A stretch of 56,691 nt of DNA from Acidobacteriaceae bacterium (GTDB lineage: Bacteria > Acidobacteriota > Terriglobia > Terriglobales > Acidobacteriaceae): positions 1 to 56,691 of the forward strand of contig DAHUXR010000016.1 of the NCBI GenBank assembly GCA_027307045.1, read 5' to 3'. Shown in pieces: positions 43,292 to 51,886 of the stretch. A program made the translations under genes and the position numbers. Below the pieces are notes generated by a model. It was not told where the DNA came from. It worked only from the letters and a program-made list of their open reading frames with translations, and searched no databases. The number at the start of each line of letters is the position of its first letter. The stretch's first letter is position 1.

Positions 43292-43963
43292 TCATGAAGC
43301 CATGCTTTGGCTGTCGTCCCGCTCATCCTGGCCTTCAAGGAAGATGACCAGGTTCTCTGCCAGATGGATCGCGTTGTCCGCCAGTTGCTCAAGACAGCGC
43401 GAGGCAAAGATCAGGTGCAGATCCTGCTCGTCCCTGGCTTGAGATTCCGGGCGGCTCAAGCCGCGCAGAACATAGTCACGATAGGCATCCACTGAGGCGC
43501 CACCATGCGCGGCGTTGCGCGCCAGCACCGGATCGAGACGCACCAGCGAACGCAATGTTTGCCGACAAAGATGAGAAACAGCAATGGCCAGCGGCTGGAG
43601 CCGGGAAAAGTCCTCATGCTCATGATGTCTTCCCACTTCGCTCACCTTGCGTCCCAGGTTGGCGGCGAGTTTGCCTAAGCGCGACAGGTCTTTGCCGATT
43701 GCGACCGCCGATGTGAGGCGCTTGATTTCAGCAGCTTCAAGGTAGCACCCTTCCAACGCGGAAAAAACGGTTTGATCCAGCGTGCGTTCCAACTCCTGAA
43801 TTGCCACTGAGCTTTCAAGCACGCCCGCAACCACGTGAGAGTCCGTGTGCAGAAGCGCCGAAATCGCGCTGCCTACGGCTTCATCCACTTTCACGCCCAT
43901 GGCTGCGAGCAAATTGTTGATCGTGCCTTTCGCTGTTTGCGCCTTTACTGCCTGAAATGCCAT
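43292..43963 (-). CDS. Second, diverged PhoU-domain protein
   Basis: A 223-residue helical protein with PhoU-like motifs: SAVAIGKDLSRLGKLAANLG near 84-103 and FASRCLEQLADNAIHLAENL near 188-207. It keeps the E/D-R-[LI]-x-D-style spacing only in part, so metal binding may be reduced. AAAAGG lies 8 bp before the ATG. It is separated from the canonical phoU by a repeat-bearing 330-bp gap, so it is probably a separate transcript. The role is inferred from the fold only. Confidence 0.75.
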   Translation of the reverse strand: MAFQAVKAQTAKGTINNLLAAMGVKVDEAVGSAISALLHTDSHVVAGVLESSVAIQELERTLDQTVFSALEGCYLEAAEIKRLTSAVAIGKDLSRLGKLAANLGRKVSEVGRHHEHEDFSRLQPLAIAVSHLCRQTLRSLVRLDPVLARNAAHGGASVDAYRDYVLRGLSRPESQARDEQDLHLIFASRCLEQLADNAIHLAENLVIFLEGQDERDDSQSMAS

Positions 43964-44037
43964 TACAACACCTTTTTTCTGTAGCGTTTACTCTATTAGA
44001 CGAAAGCTACCATGGGCCGGTTAACGCGCAATGAAAA

Positions 44038-44158
44038 CTAAACACAATTTCCGTGAACGCCGTAAAGCGCTTGTTTTCCTAGGTATAGATGAGAAGGGAG
44101 GGGACACGATTCACTTTTTCGGCGATCCCAGACGGTATCCTGCGCCGCGGACTGTGCG
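44038..44158 (-). pseudogene. Fossil copy of a response-regulator 3' end
   Basis: On the minus strand 44111-44158 encodes RTVRGAGYRLGSPKK followed by TGA, nearly the same as the end of the response regulator at 50428 (RTVRGAGYRFEAPKK). Similarity continues beyond the stop in both places: CAATTTCCGTGAA occurs near 44044 and near 50362, followed by a similar AGG.ATAGAT stretch. The rest of the gene is absent. This is a partial duplication or recombination scar. Confidence 0.7.
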
Positions 44159-44261
44159 TACAGGGGAAGCGCAGACCTGTCCAATGCCGCGGACGAAGGA
44201 ACCCAGCGGCTTTTTTTTAAGAATCACTGTTTTCAAGGCGGCAGACAGTCGGCGGCGGAGG

Positions 44262-46196
44262 TTAATGGTCCAGGTTGACCCGTGCCAGCAACGCCTGGAA
44301 CCGCTGGTCTTTGCGAAGATTATCGTACCTGGGATCTACTTTGATGTTCGTGAGCGCCGGGGAGTGCTCCCTATAAGCCTGCTCCAGAAGCAGCATGGAT
44401 TTCCCCTCCTGGGTTGATCCATTGTAGGCGTAGAGACGGGTGAGAATGGCATCGCGGCGCAATGTCGTTGGCAAGGCTTCGAATTGCGCCAGTGCATGCT
44501 GCGCCTGGGCCAGAGCGCCTGAATGATTGTAAATGTAGGCCCTGGATGCCCAGTACCACTCGGGATTCTGCGCATGTCCCATAAGGTCATTCTCCTTGAG
44601 CGCCTCGGGGAACTTTCCCTGTTGCACGTAAGCGGCGACGATGAAGGAGCGTGCATTGTTGAAGCCCGGATCCATCTCCAGTACGGCGCGAAGTTGGTCG
44701 ATCGCGCGGTCATACTGCCTTGCATAATAGAGGATCGCGCCGCGGTCACTAGCGATGATCAGCGACATGGGATCGAGCTGACGGGCCCGGTCGCTTTCAG
44801 CCAGGGCTTCATCGAAACGCCCCTGCCAGGCGAGGCACTCGGCATACCACTGGTGCGCGGTTGCGTAGTCGGGATTCAATTGAATGGCACGCCGAAACTC
44901 CTTCTCGGCAGTTTGCCAATCATAGTCATAGTTTTCAGCCACCAGGGCCAGCGACACATGTGCCTCAGCCAGAGAATCGTCCAGGCTCAGCGCCTTCAGA
45001 GCGGCAGCTTTGGCTTTGGGCATGAACTCCTGTTGCGGCGCTACATACCAGGTACTCATCAATCCAAAGGTGTCCGCCAAGCCCGCGTAAGCACTCGCAT
45101 AGCCTGGATCTTTTGCGATGGCCTGCTGGAAATAACTCGCGGCTTGCCAGAAGCCGGCGCTCGTCCGCTTATTCCAGAAGTACCGGCCCTTGAGATAGAG
45201 ATCATAGGCTTCATAGGAAGCCGTGGAGTGGGTGGGGCCAGGATGATTCGCGGCTTTCGCCCCATTGACGTCACCAAGGCTGATCTGAATCTCATCGCCG
45301 ATCTCCTGGGCTATTTCGCTCTGCAGCGCCAGCGAATTTTTCAGTTCGCGGTCATACTCCCGTGCCCAAAGGTGCGACTGGTCTTTCACCTGAATGAGTT
45401 CCGCGGTGATGCGTACCCGGCTTGAATCGCGCCGCACACTGCCTTCCATCACATACTGCACTCCCAATTCACGCCCGATCTGGTCCAGTGGCTTGGGGCT
45501 CTGCTTGTAGAGCATGACGGATGTTCTGGCAATGACGCCCAGACGGCCCTGATTCAGGCGAGTCAGTTCCGCGATCATCTCTTCGGTCAGCCCGTCACTG
45601 AAGTAGTCCTGCGCGGGATCTCCCGTGAGGTTCTGGAAAGGCAAAACGGCCACCATGACCCGCGACGCTGGAGAACTACTTTTCGAGGTCTTGCGCACCC
45701 ATTGGAAGTAACCGGCCACGAGGACAGACACAATCAGAGCTATTCCGGCAACGAGCTTCCATCGGCCTTTAGGCGGCGAGGCTATAGTAGCCGCGATGAC
45801 GGGAACTTCCGATGGTTGCCGCTTTGCGGGTTGAGAAGCAGCAGATGGGTGAGAGGGGATTCGTTTCACATCGGCCAGGAAGCGGTAACCACGGCTGCCC
45901 ACAGTTTCTATAAAACGGGGATTGCTCGCCGAGTCGTTCAGTACGGTCCGCAGTTTGTTGATGGCGCTGCTGATGTTGTGGTCAAAATCAACAAAGGTGC
46001 CATCCGGCCATAACCTCTGGCGCAGTTCATCCCGGCTAATGATTTCGCCTGGCCTCTCCAGCAAACAAACCAGCAGCTGAAACGGCCTTTCCTGTACCTT
46101 GAGCCGCACACCATTTTTGCGGAGTTCACCCGCGGTGACCTCAACCGTGAAGACTCCAAATTCATAGCTCCGGATGGGCTCGGCAGCGGTTGCCAT
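44262..46196 (-). CDS. Winged-helix / transmembrane / TPR regulator (CadC-like)
   Basis: A 644-residue protein. Residues 10-110 form an OmpR/PhoB-like winged helix (YEFGVFTVEVTAGELRKNG, LWPDGTFVDFDHNISSAINK, RFIETVGSRGYRF). A single membrane helix lies at about 145-165 (KLVAGIALIVSVLVAGYF). A TolB/FlgO-like domain follows (about 180-300; VAVLPFQNLTGDPAQDYFSD), then TPR repeats to the end (about 330-640). AAAGGG precedes the ATG. Such membrane-anchored regulators bind DNA on the cytoplasmic side and sense through the outer domain. Targets are unknown; the divergent gene at 46419 is a candidate. Confidence 0.9.
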   Translation of the reverse strand: MATAAEPIRSYEFGVFTVEVTAGELRKNGVRLKVQERPFQLLVCLLERPGEIISRDELRQRLWPDGTFVDFDHNISSAINKLRTVLNDSASNPRFIETVGSRGYRFLADVKRIPSHPSAASQPAKRQPSEVPVIAATIASPPKGRWKLVAGIALIVSVLVAGYFQWVRKTSKSSSPASRVMVAVLPFQNLTGDPAQDYFSDGLTEEMIAELTRLNQGRLGVIARTSVMLYKQSPKPLDQIGRELGVQYVMEGSVRRDSSRVRITAELIQVKDQSHLWAREYDRELKNSLALQSEIAQEIGDEIQISLGDVNGAKAANHPGPTHSTASYEAYDLYLKGRYFWNKRTSAGFWQAASYFQQAIAKDPGYASAYAGLADTFGLMSTWYVAPQQEFMPKAKAAALKALSLDDSLAEAHVSLALVAENYDYDWQTAEKEFRRAIQLNPDYATAHQWYAECLAWQGRFDEALAESDRARQLDPMSLIIASDRGAILYYARQYDRAIDQLRAVLEMDPGFNNARSFIVAAYVQQGKFPEALKENDLMGHAQNPEWYWASRAYIYNHSGALAQAQHALAQFEALPTTLRRDAILTRLYAYNGSTQEGKSMLLLEQAYREHSPALTNIKVDPRYDNLRKDQRFQALLARVNLDH

Positions 46197-46418
46197 TTCT
46201 TTCCCTTTAACGCTTGGCGCTGATGGGGGCAGCCGACAAGTCTAGCACACGTCAAGGCTGATGATTCCGGCCGATAAACGCCATTATTTGAGCAACTTGG
46301 GTGATGATTCACAAATGGGTAAAGGATGAACCCCAAACTATTGACCTTATATGCAGCTCCAGACTAGAAACCTGATTGTCCGGAGACTTAGAGGAGCTCC
46401 AAAAAAAGAAAGGTAACT

Positions 46419-46877
46419 ATGAAGTTGAACGCCAAGTCCTACTGCTTTACGTTGCTGTGGCTGATGATGGTCGCAGTTCCTGCTGTCGCCCAGTTTGAAG
46501 TCAGCCCTGATCACTTTGATGACAATCCTTCCAGCAGCCGGCAAAGTGACCATTCCAATTCCGTGACAGGTCTTAAACTCAAGATCGCGGAACAGAAGAA
46601 GCTTCTGTCCGGCTACCAAGACCGGCTGCAACAGAAATCCGCTCTGATGGCAAAAGCGCGGCAAGCTCTCGGAAGTTCGGAGAGTACCGCTGCACGGAAC
46701 GGCTACTTGAGGCAAAAGAGCGAGCTGCGGGAATTACGCCAATCCCTGGCAGGCCCGGTCCGCAATGCCCAGCTTGCTTTGGCCCGGCTTGAACGACAAC
46801 AGCAGGCTTTACGCGCGCTGGCTGGTGGCCGCACCGCCAGCGGCAGCACCGCCGTGGCACTTTCCGCCGCGAAATGA
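46419..46877 (+). CDS. Secreted coiled-coil hypothetical protein
   Basis: A 152-residue protein with a signal peptide (CFTLLWLMMVAVPAVAQ) and an AAAGG ribosome site. The mature part is mostly one long charged helix (GLKLKIAEQKKLLSGYQDRL, RQKSELRELRQSLAG, LARLERQQQALRALA), likely a coiled coil. It ends LSAAK. No family is recognised. It is divergent from the winged-helix/TPR regulator. Its last codons and 3' flank recur at 47330-47385. Confidence 0.65.
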   Translation: MKLNAKSYCFTLLWLMMVAVPAVAQFEVSPDHFDDNPSSSRQSDHSNSVTGLKLKIAEQKKLLSGYQDRLQQKSALMAKARQALGSSESTAARNGYLRQKSELRELRQSLAGPVRNAQLALARLERQQQALRALAGGRTASGSTAVALSAAK

Positions 46878-46912
46878 CACTTTTCGGATGAAACGGCTGC
46901 CGCGCATTTTCA
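46869..46912 (+). repeat. 44-bp direct repeat, copy 1
   Basis: GCGAAATGACACTTTTCGGA begins a 44-bp segment that matches the segment at 47342-47385 at 37 of 44 positions without gaps. This copy overlaps the stop codon of the coiled-coil gene. Confidence 0.75.
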
Positions 46913-46971
46913 AGACGGCAGAGTCATGCAATACATGGGATTTGTGCGGAGAGGATGAAGGGCTTCTTAAG

Positions 46972-47262
46972 ATGAATGCGCGGACAAAGTTGATAGCACT
47001 TGAACCTGCCGCCTTGGTTATCGTTTCTGCTGAAGCGGCTGGCGGTGGCGGACGCTCGCAGACAGAGAAATGGGCCTTATTGCAAAAGAAGCTCAAACGA
47101 ATGCTGCTGATCTTACGATCGCCCATAGGCTCTTTGCGCTGGGCGCGGGCCAAACATAAAGCACTGGCGAAACTGAAACAGAATGGCGTTTCCGGCTGGC
47201 AGGGCCGCCGGAGCAACAGTCTTGCCGAATGTGAGCGAGACGGGATTGTGATGGGCTTTTGA
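46972..47262 (+). CDS. Doubtful small basic protein
   Basis: A 96-codon frame from ATG 46972, with AAGGG about 9 bp upstream. The product is basic (KWALLQKKLKRMLLILRSPI, RWARAKHKALAKLKQN) with an Ala/Val-rich first third. No family is recognised, and codon-level support is weak. It may be chance coding between the two copies of the 44-bp repeat. Confidence 0.3.
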   Translation: MNARTKLIALEPAALVIVSAEAAGGGGRSQTEKWALLQKKLKRMLLILRSPIGSLRWARAKHKALAKLKQNGVSGWQGRRSNSLAECERDGIVMGF

Positions 47263-47341
47263 TGCATCACAGCCGATCACCATGGTCCGACGAACCAGAC
47301 AAAAGATCCGGCCCCGTGAGCTGATCCCGGTATTTTCGGCT

Positions 47342-47385
47342 GCGAAATGACGCTTTTTGGATGAAACGATTTCCGCACGTTTTCA
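47342..47385 (+). repeat. 44-bp direct repeat, copy 2
   Basis: Second copy, upstream of the cytochrome c gene. The preceding codons read V-F-S-A-A-K-stop, matching L-S-A-A-K-stop of the coiled-coil gene, so the duplicated unit includes a gene 3' end. Confidence 0.75.
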
Positions 47386-47420
47386 CTACAGTACTGAGGT
47401 ACTGACACAAGGAGTTGGGG

Positions 47421-48869
47421 ATGAGGAAGCTTTACAGGAAGACGATACAGAGAATGACTAACCCACGGCGCCGCGCCCTGGTGGCCGTAATACTGGGCGC
47501 AATATTTGTTACGACTCTGGTTTCAGCCGATAGTCACCTAAACAATCTCAGGCCATTCGACGATCCCACAGGCCGGGTGCGCACCGTGAGCACGAGTGGC
47601 GAAACTGAGGTCAGCAATGCTTTCTTTCAGAGCCTGGGCAGCAACGGCCGCAGCTGTGCAACCTGCCATCAGGCAAGCGACGCATGGACGGTTACGCCGG
47701 AGCACATTCGCGCACGGTTCGCTGCTTCAAACGGAACCGATCCGATTTTCCGAACCGTGGACGGAGCCAATTGTCCCAGTGCCGACGTAAGTACATTGAG
47801 CGCCCGGCACGGGGCCTACAGTATGCTGCTGAATAAGGGACTGATCCGCGTCTCAATCGGCGTGCCCGCAAAGGCGGAATTTGCCGTAACGGGGATCGAT
47901 GATCCACACAACTGCGCCGAGACAACACCGGCGGGGCTGGCCCTATTCCGACGTCCGCTGCCATCTACCAATCTGCCCTTTCTCACCACAGTCATGTGGG
48001 ACGGACGAGAATCCTTCAAAGGCCAGACGCTTAACTTCAACCTGAGTGACCAGGCGGTCGCGGCGACGCTCGGCCATGCACAGGCCAGCCAGGCACCAAC
48101 CAGCCAACAGGTTGCCGAGATCGTAAAGTTTGAACTATCGAACTTTACTGCCCAGATTGATGACGATAGGACGGGCAACCTGAACGCCGACGGCGCGCAA
48201 GGCGGACCGAATGCCCTGGCTCTACAGCCTTTCTCGGTTGGAATCAACGACCCGCTCGGAGGGACGCCCCCTGGCGTGGATTTCAATCCGGTGGCCATGA
48301 CATTGTTTTCAAAATGGGGAAGCCTGAAGAGTGAAGATTCCGATGAAGGACGAAATGCGGCGCGCGCAGCCGCGGCTCGCGGAGAGGCGCTGTTCAACAC
48401 ATTCCCAATCCCGATCTCAGGCGTGAGCGGGCTGAATGATCTGCCCGGAGTGCCTGCTTCCTTTGTCGGAAGTTGCACAACGTGCCATAACACACCGAAC
48501 GTCGGCAATCATTCGGTTCCGCTGGCCATTAACATTGGAGTAACGGAATATCCGCCGGTTCCTGCGCTCGATATCACCGGCCTGCCGGTTTACACGATTC
48601 ATTGTGCCGCCGGCGCGCAGACGCCAATTAACCACGATTCGACGATCCAGACCACAGATCCGGCGCGGGCGCTGATCACCGGGAAATGCGCCGACATAGG
48701 CAAAACCAAGGGGCCAATACTGCGCGGACTGGCGGCACGCGCACCATATTTTCACAACGGCTCGGCGGCCACATTGAGAGACGTGATCAGTTTTTACGAA
48801 CAACGTTTCCAGCTTAGCTTTACGGAAGAGCAAAAGAGCGATCTTGAGGCATTTCTAAGGAGCTTGTAA
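47421..48869 (+). CDS. Di-heme cytochrome c (cytochrome c peroxidase / MauG-like)
   Basis: The ATG at 47421 with GGAG 6 bp upstream gives 482 residues. An N-terminal signal anchor (ALVAVILGAIFVTTLVSA) exports the protein. Two heme c sites are visible: CATCH at about 79-83 and CTTCH at about 352-356. A late GPILRGLAARAPYFHNGSA segment is typical of the C-terminal domain of CCP/MauG proteins. It is longer than classical CCP (about 320-350), with inserted loops, so the reaction (peroxidase or oxidative modification) cannot be fixed. A terminator follows. Confidence 0.87.
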   Translation: MRKLYRKTIQRMTNPRRRALVAVILGAIFVTTLVSADSHLNNLRPFDDPTGRVRTVSTSGETEVSNAFFQSLGSNGRSCATCHQASDAWTVTPEHIRARFAASNGTDPIFRTVDGANCPSADVSTLSARHGAYSMLLNKGLIRVSIGVPAKAEFAVTGIDDPHNCAETTPAGLALFRRPLPSTNLPFLTTVMWDGRESFKGQTLNFNLSDQAVAATLGHAQASQAPTSQQVAEIVKFELSNFTAQIDDDRTGNLNADGAQGGPNALALQPFSVGINDPLGGTPPGVDFNPVAMTLFSKWGSLKSEDSDEGRNAARAAAARGEALFNTFPIPISGVSGLNDLPGVPASFVGSCTTCHNTPNVGNHSVPLAINIGVTEYPPVPALDITGLPVYTIHCAAGAQTPINHDSTIQTTDPARALITGKCADIGKTKGPILRGLAARAPYFHNGSAATLRDVISFYEQRFQLSFTEEQKSDLEAFLRSL

Positions 48870-48929
48870 AGAAGCTTGCCGGGCGAGCCTGCCTCTCACT
48901 CAGGCAAGGAGAAAGGCGGATGTTGAGCC

Positions 48930-48960
48930 GCGGGTAAGAGGGAACTCTTGCCCGCTTTCT
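48930..48960 (+). terminator. Rho-independent terminator of the cytochrome gene
   Basis: GCGGGTAAGAG-GGAA-CTCTTGCCCGC (one G-T pair) followed by TTTCTT, about 60 bp after the stop codon. Confidence 0.8.
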
Positions 48961-48963
48961 TGC

Positions 48964-49146
48964 TTAGGATTGGCGGGCTGCTGGAAGCAGTACACAATCC
49001 TCGTCCCAAGACGCAGGCTTCTCTGTCATTGCTCTCCGGATGAGGTTAGTCTCGCGCGGAGTGTAAAGAATGTCCGCAGCAGTTATGCTCTTAGCCTTTT
49101 TGCGCTTGAGGGCCGGAAATCTTCCCCGCCGCTGCCCTGAACTCAT
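48964..49146 (-). CDS. Possible small gene overlapping the HEPN gene 3' end
   Basis: A 60-codon frame from ATG 49146, with AAAAGG 7 bp upstream inside the HEPN gene. The product has a basic N-terminus (SGQRRGRFPALKRKKAKS) and an acidic C-terminal part (MTEKPASWDEDCVLLPA). It overlaps the HEPN gene by 56 bp in another frame. No family is recognised. An antitoxin role would fit the position but is speculative. Confidence 0.35.
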   Translation of the reverse strand: MSSGQRRGRFPALKRKKAKSITAADILYTPRETNLIRRAMTEKPASWDEDCVLLPAARQS

Positions 49147-49762
49147 CCACTTGCCTTTTAAATTCGTCAAAGGAGTGACGCTTCATGAAGGCTGCATGAG
49201 AGACACAGAACATGAAGAGCATTGTTATCGCCATTCCCGCCACGACTTCACCTGCTGTAATGGTTTGCAAACCTTCACCTGTTTTGTCCTTGTCAGCACG
49301 ATGTACGATATGGTGGCGTCTGCGCATCATTTTCTCTAAGACCGGAAGCATCGCGGGATCGAACGGAGGCACAAGAGGCGAGTTCTCGTCTTTCTTACTA
49401 GCCAACTTCAGGCCAATACTCTCTAAGAATGACATGGTTTCGGTCACACTGTTGAACGTGGAGCGTTCCATGTAAGCTGAGACTGATTCTTTAATGAGGT
49501 CATTAACTGTTTTACCTCTATGTCGGGTGAGCTTTCCAAGTGAAAACTTCTCTGCTCTTTCGAATTGTCCGCCTGCAAGCGGTATACCGTCTAAAGCTTT
49601 TTCGTCTGCGATGGGCAGGAATGTCAAGGCCAACGTTCGGAGGAAATCTTCCAAGTAGGCGTGGTTGGCGACAACAGCCCGAAGTATCTCATTCGATAGC
49701 TCGTTCTTCATCCTATCCGCTTCTTGAACAAGACCCATTGTTCTATCGAAACTCTCCGACAT
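49091..49762 (-). CDS. HEPN-domain protein
   Basis: A 223-residue helical protein with the HEPN ribonuclease-type motif R-x4-H at about 149-154 (RHHIVH), preceded by a long helix. Helices before it (NELSNEILRAVVANHAYLED, LRTLALTFL) fit the HEPN four-helix bundle of the type seen in RiboL-PSP-like proteins. HEPN proteins are often RNases in toxin-antitoxin or defence systems. No MNT nucleotidyltransferase partner is next to it, only very small frames on each side. Confidence 0.7.
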   Translation of the reverse strand: MSESFDRTMGLVQEADRMKNELSNEILRAVVANHAYLEDFLRTLALTFLPIADEKALDGIPLAGGQFERAEKFSLGKLTRHRGKTVNDLIKESVSAYMERSTFNSVTETMSFLESIGLKLASKKDENSPLVPPFDPAMLPVLEKMMRRRHHIVHRADKDKTGEGLQTITAGEVVAGMAITMLFMFCVSHAAFMKRHSFDEFKRQVDEFRAAAGKISGPQAQKG

Positions 49763-49771
49763 CAGTTTTAG

Positions 49772-49867
49772 CTATGGCTTTAGATCACGTTCGGCTGCTT
49801 GTTCCAGATACTTCTCCATGAATGCATGCATCGCAGCATCTCTGTCTGTGATAGGTTCGTCGGGCAT
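49772..49867 (-). CDS. Possible 31-residue leader peptide upstream of the HEPN gene
   Basis: ATG 49867 to TAG 49772 encodes an acidic helical peptide (ITDRDAAMHAFMEKYLEQAA). It ends 9 bp before the HEPN start. No ribosome site is seen, so it may be chance or a leaderless start. Confidence 0.3.
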   Translation of the reverse strand: MPDEPITDRDAAMHAFMEKYLEQAAERDLKP

Positions 49868-50427
49868 GTGGGAATTGTAAGCTCGTCTAGACAAAACCCA
49901 CATACGAATGATGTGGGCTTGTGCCTAGCGTTTTATAGCTGGCTTCGGTTGTAGGCCTGTTTGTTTCACGCTCACGTCTTTTTCATTCGGTATCGTGTTC
50001 CGTTAGCGCAGCGGAGCAGATCCCTCGCCTGCGCGGCCAAAGATTGTGGATGACGGTTCGGTCGCTGAAGAGCGCTCGGCTCGGGATGGCACGTCGTGGG
50101 GACGGATATGGAGAGATTCCTGAATCGGTATGAGGAGGCAATTGTCGGATTCAAATATTCCGTCGACTGCGTTCTCAATTTGTCAGTCCGTCGCTGTTTA
50201 GCGGGCTAAAGCGGGTTTTAGCGTTACCCTAAATCCATAGAGAAACTCTCAGGGGCTAAAGCCCGACAATCTATCGACGAGTACCGCAGGCATGAATGCC
50301 TGCTCCACCCCGTTACGGTCTACACTCATACTGAAAATGGGCTATGAGATAGGGCTTTTAAAAACAATTTCCGTGAATACCGCGGCGCTAGTTTCACAGG
50401 GATAGATATGAACAGATTCAGAAGGAT
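49868..50427. repeat. Gene-free region with palindromic dispersed elements
   Basis: Contains GCGCAGCGGAGCAGATCCCT (about 50006-50025), TTTAGCGGGCTAAAGCGGGT (about 50197-50216), CAGGGGCTAAAGCCCGAC (about 50250-50267) and a perfect palindrome GCAGGCAT-GA-ATGCCTGC (50286-50303). These look like short REP-type elements. No gene is supported. Confidence 0.6.
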
Positions 50428-51198
50428 TTACTTCTTCGGCGCTTCAAAGCGGTATCCTGCGCCGCGAACTGTGCGCAGATATCGGGGCTGCTCCGGGTCA
50501 ACTTCAATCTTTGACCGCAGCTTTCTTACATATACGTCCACGGAGCGCGGACTGACGAACGCGGTGTCCTTCCAGACAGCATCAAGAATCTGGTCACGGG
50601 TAAAGACGCGGCCGGCGTGACGGGCAAGATAATGCAGCAGCCGAAATTCCGTTGCCGTGGCGGTGGTTACCATGCCACGCACGGTGAGCACCATGGAGAG
50701 CGCATCAATTTCCAGGTCGCCCGCGCGGATCACTGCCGGGGCGGGAGGCGCCTCACAGCGCCGCAAGACCGCCTTTACGCGCGCCACCAGTTCGCGGGGA
50801 CTGAATGGTTTGGTAATGTAGTCGTCGGCGCCGATTTCCAGGCCACGTATGCGATCGGCTTCACTGGTCCGCGCAGTCATAAAAACAATTGGCGTGCCGC
50901 GCAGCGTTTCTCCCGATTGGCGTATCTGGCGGCAGAGTGCAATTCCATCTCCGCCGGGAACCATGATATCCAGCAGCAGCAAGGCAGGGCGCTCTTTCAT
51001 CGCGTCTGTCAGCACTGCATTCGTGGTGGAGTAAACGCGCACACGATATCCCGCAGCCTCAAGATGATGACGCACAAGTCGCGCAATGTCAGCATCGTCT
51101 TCAACGACAAAAAGCTTTTGCCTGTCGTTTGCGGCGATGGCGGTTTCTTCGTTGGTGGGCTGGTCCACCCGCGGAAGCGTTCTGTTGAGGCCGCCCAT
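50428..51198 (-). CDS. OmpR/PhoB-family response regulator
   Basis: A 256-residue protein. The receiver domain (about 28-145) has the acidic pocket EDD at 33-35, phospho-acceptor Asp77 (LLLLDIMVPGGDG), Thr108 and Lys130 (YITKPFSPREL), so it is complete. The winged-helix domain (about 160-254) has EFRLLHYLARHAGRVFTRDQ and YVRKLRSKIEVDP, ending RTVRGAGYRFEAPKK. It is a PhoB-type transcription factor. No sensor kinase gene is adjacent, so it is an orphan. A fragment of its 3' end is duplicated at 44038-44158. Confidence 0.92.
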   Translation of the reverse strand: MGGLNRTLPRVDQPTNEETAIAANDRQKLFVVEDDADIARLVRHHLEAAGYRVRVYSTTNAVLTDAMKERPALLLLDIMVPGGDGIALCRQIRQSGETLRGTPIVFMTARTSEADRIRGLEIGADDYITKPFSPRELVARVKAVLRRCEAPPAPAVIRAGDLEIDALSMVLTVRGMVTTATATEFRLLHYLARHAGRVFTRDQILDAVWKDTAFVSPRSVDVYVRKLRSKIEVDPEQPRYLRTVRGAGYRFEAPKK

Positions 51199-51311
51199 AC
51201 ACGTTCAGCGTACAAGGCCAATGTTAATGGAGCGTGAAAACTGGCGAAAAATGATGCTGCCGGCCACACGCATGGCGGACTCTTGACGGGCGGCCAGCCG
51301 CTGGTAGTTCG

Positions 51312-51641
51312 TTATTGTTCGTCGCGCGTTGCGCCGAGTGGAACAAATTTCACAGTCGGTCGCGGCGAGACCTGTCTTTGCTGCAGCACGCTTGCCGGGG
51401 TGCACGTAGTCATGCCTGCGGGCACAGGCGCCAGACCATCCTGGCGGCGGAAGAAATAGCTGCGCATCGTGTAACAGGTGTAGCGACGGCTTTCTTCCAA
51501 CCGCTTGCTGTACGTCTTGTCATCAAGCTGCCAGTGCTGCATGGTGGGCAATGCGAGAGTGCGAAAATCGTGGGACACGTTGAGCGGTTGCTGTTGTGGA
51601 GCAGCGGTCGCAACAAATAAGAAAATGCTTAGAGGCCACAT
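51312..51641 (-). CDS. Small secreted hypothetical protein
   Basis: A 109-residue protein with a short signal (MWPLSIFLFVATAAPQQQ) and a near-perfect ribosome site (AGGAGG 6 bp before the ATG). The mature part has several Tyr/Arg residues and three cysteines (RYTCYTMRSYFFRRQDG; TTCTPAS). It resembles short Acidobacteria exported proteins with a Tyr-x-Arg stretch, but I know no function. Confidence 0.7.
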   Translation of the reverse strand: MWPLSIFLFVATAAPQQQPLNVSHDFRTLALPTMQHWQLDDKTYSKRLEESRRYTCYTMRSYFFRRQDGLAPVPAGMTTCTPASVLQQRQVSPRPTVKFVPLGATRDEQ

Positions 51642-51886
51642 GGTAGTCCTCCTGCTGGGAATTATAGACCTCCAGGCTGCAAGAATCTCAAATCCAAAGT
51701 GGGAAAAGTTGTTGATCGACGCAAAAGAAATCGTGGCGGAGTTATTTGCAATCTTGTCACGCTCAGGCGTAGGCTTATGGGGTTCAACAGGCGCGAATGG
51801 CAGATTAGATGATTGTCATTCGTTCAAAATAGCAATCGAATGATCGCCCGTAGCTAGGCGCCTGCACTCCAGCAAAGAAGGATCGC

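Noticed and set aside
44186-44218. GCCGC...GCGGC stem followed by eight T on the plus strand
   Set aside because: It has the look of a terminator, but the stem is only 5 bp with a 15-nt loop and no plus-strand gene lies upstream.
44523-45425. 300-codon plus-strand frame
   Set aside because: Antisense to the TPR part of the winged-helix regulator; no domain or ribosome site.
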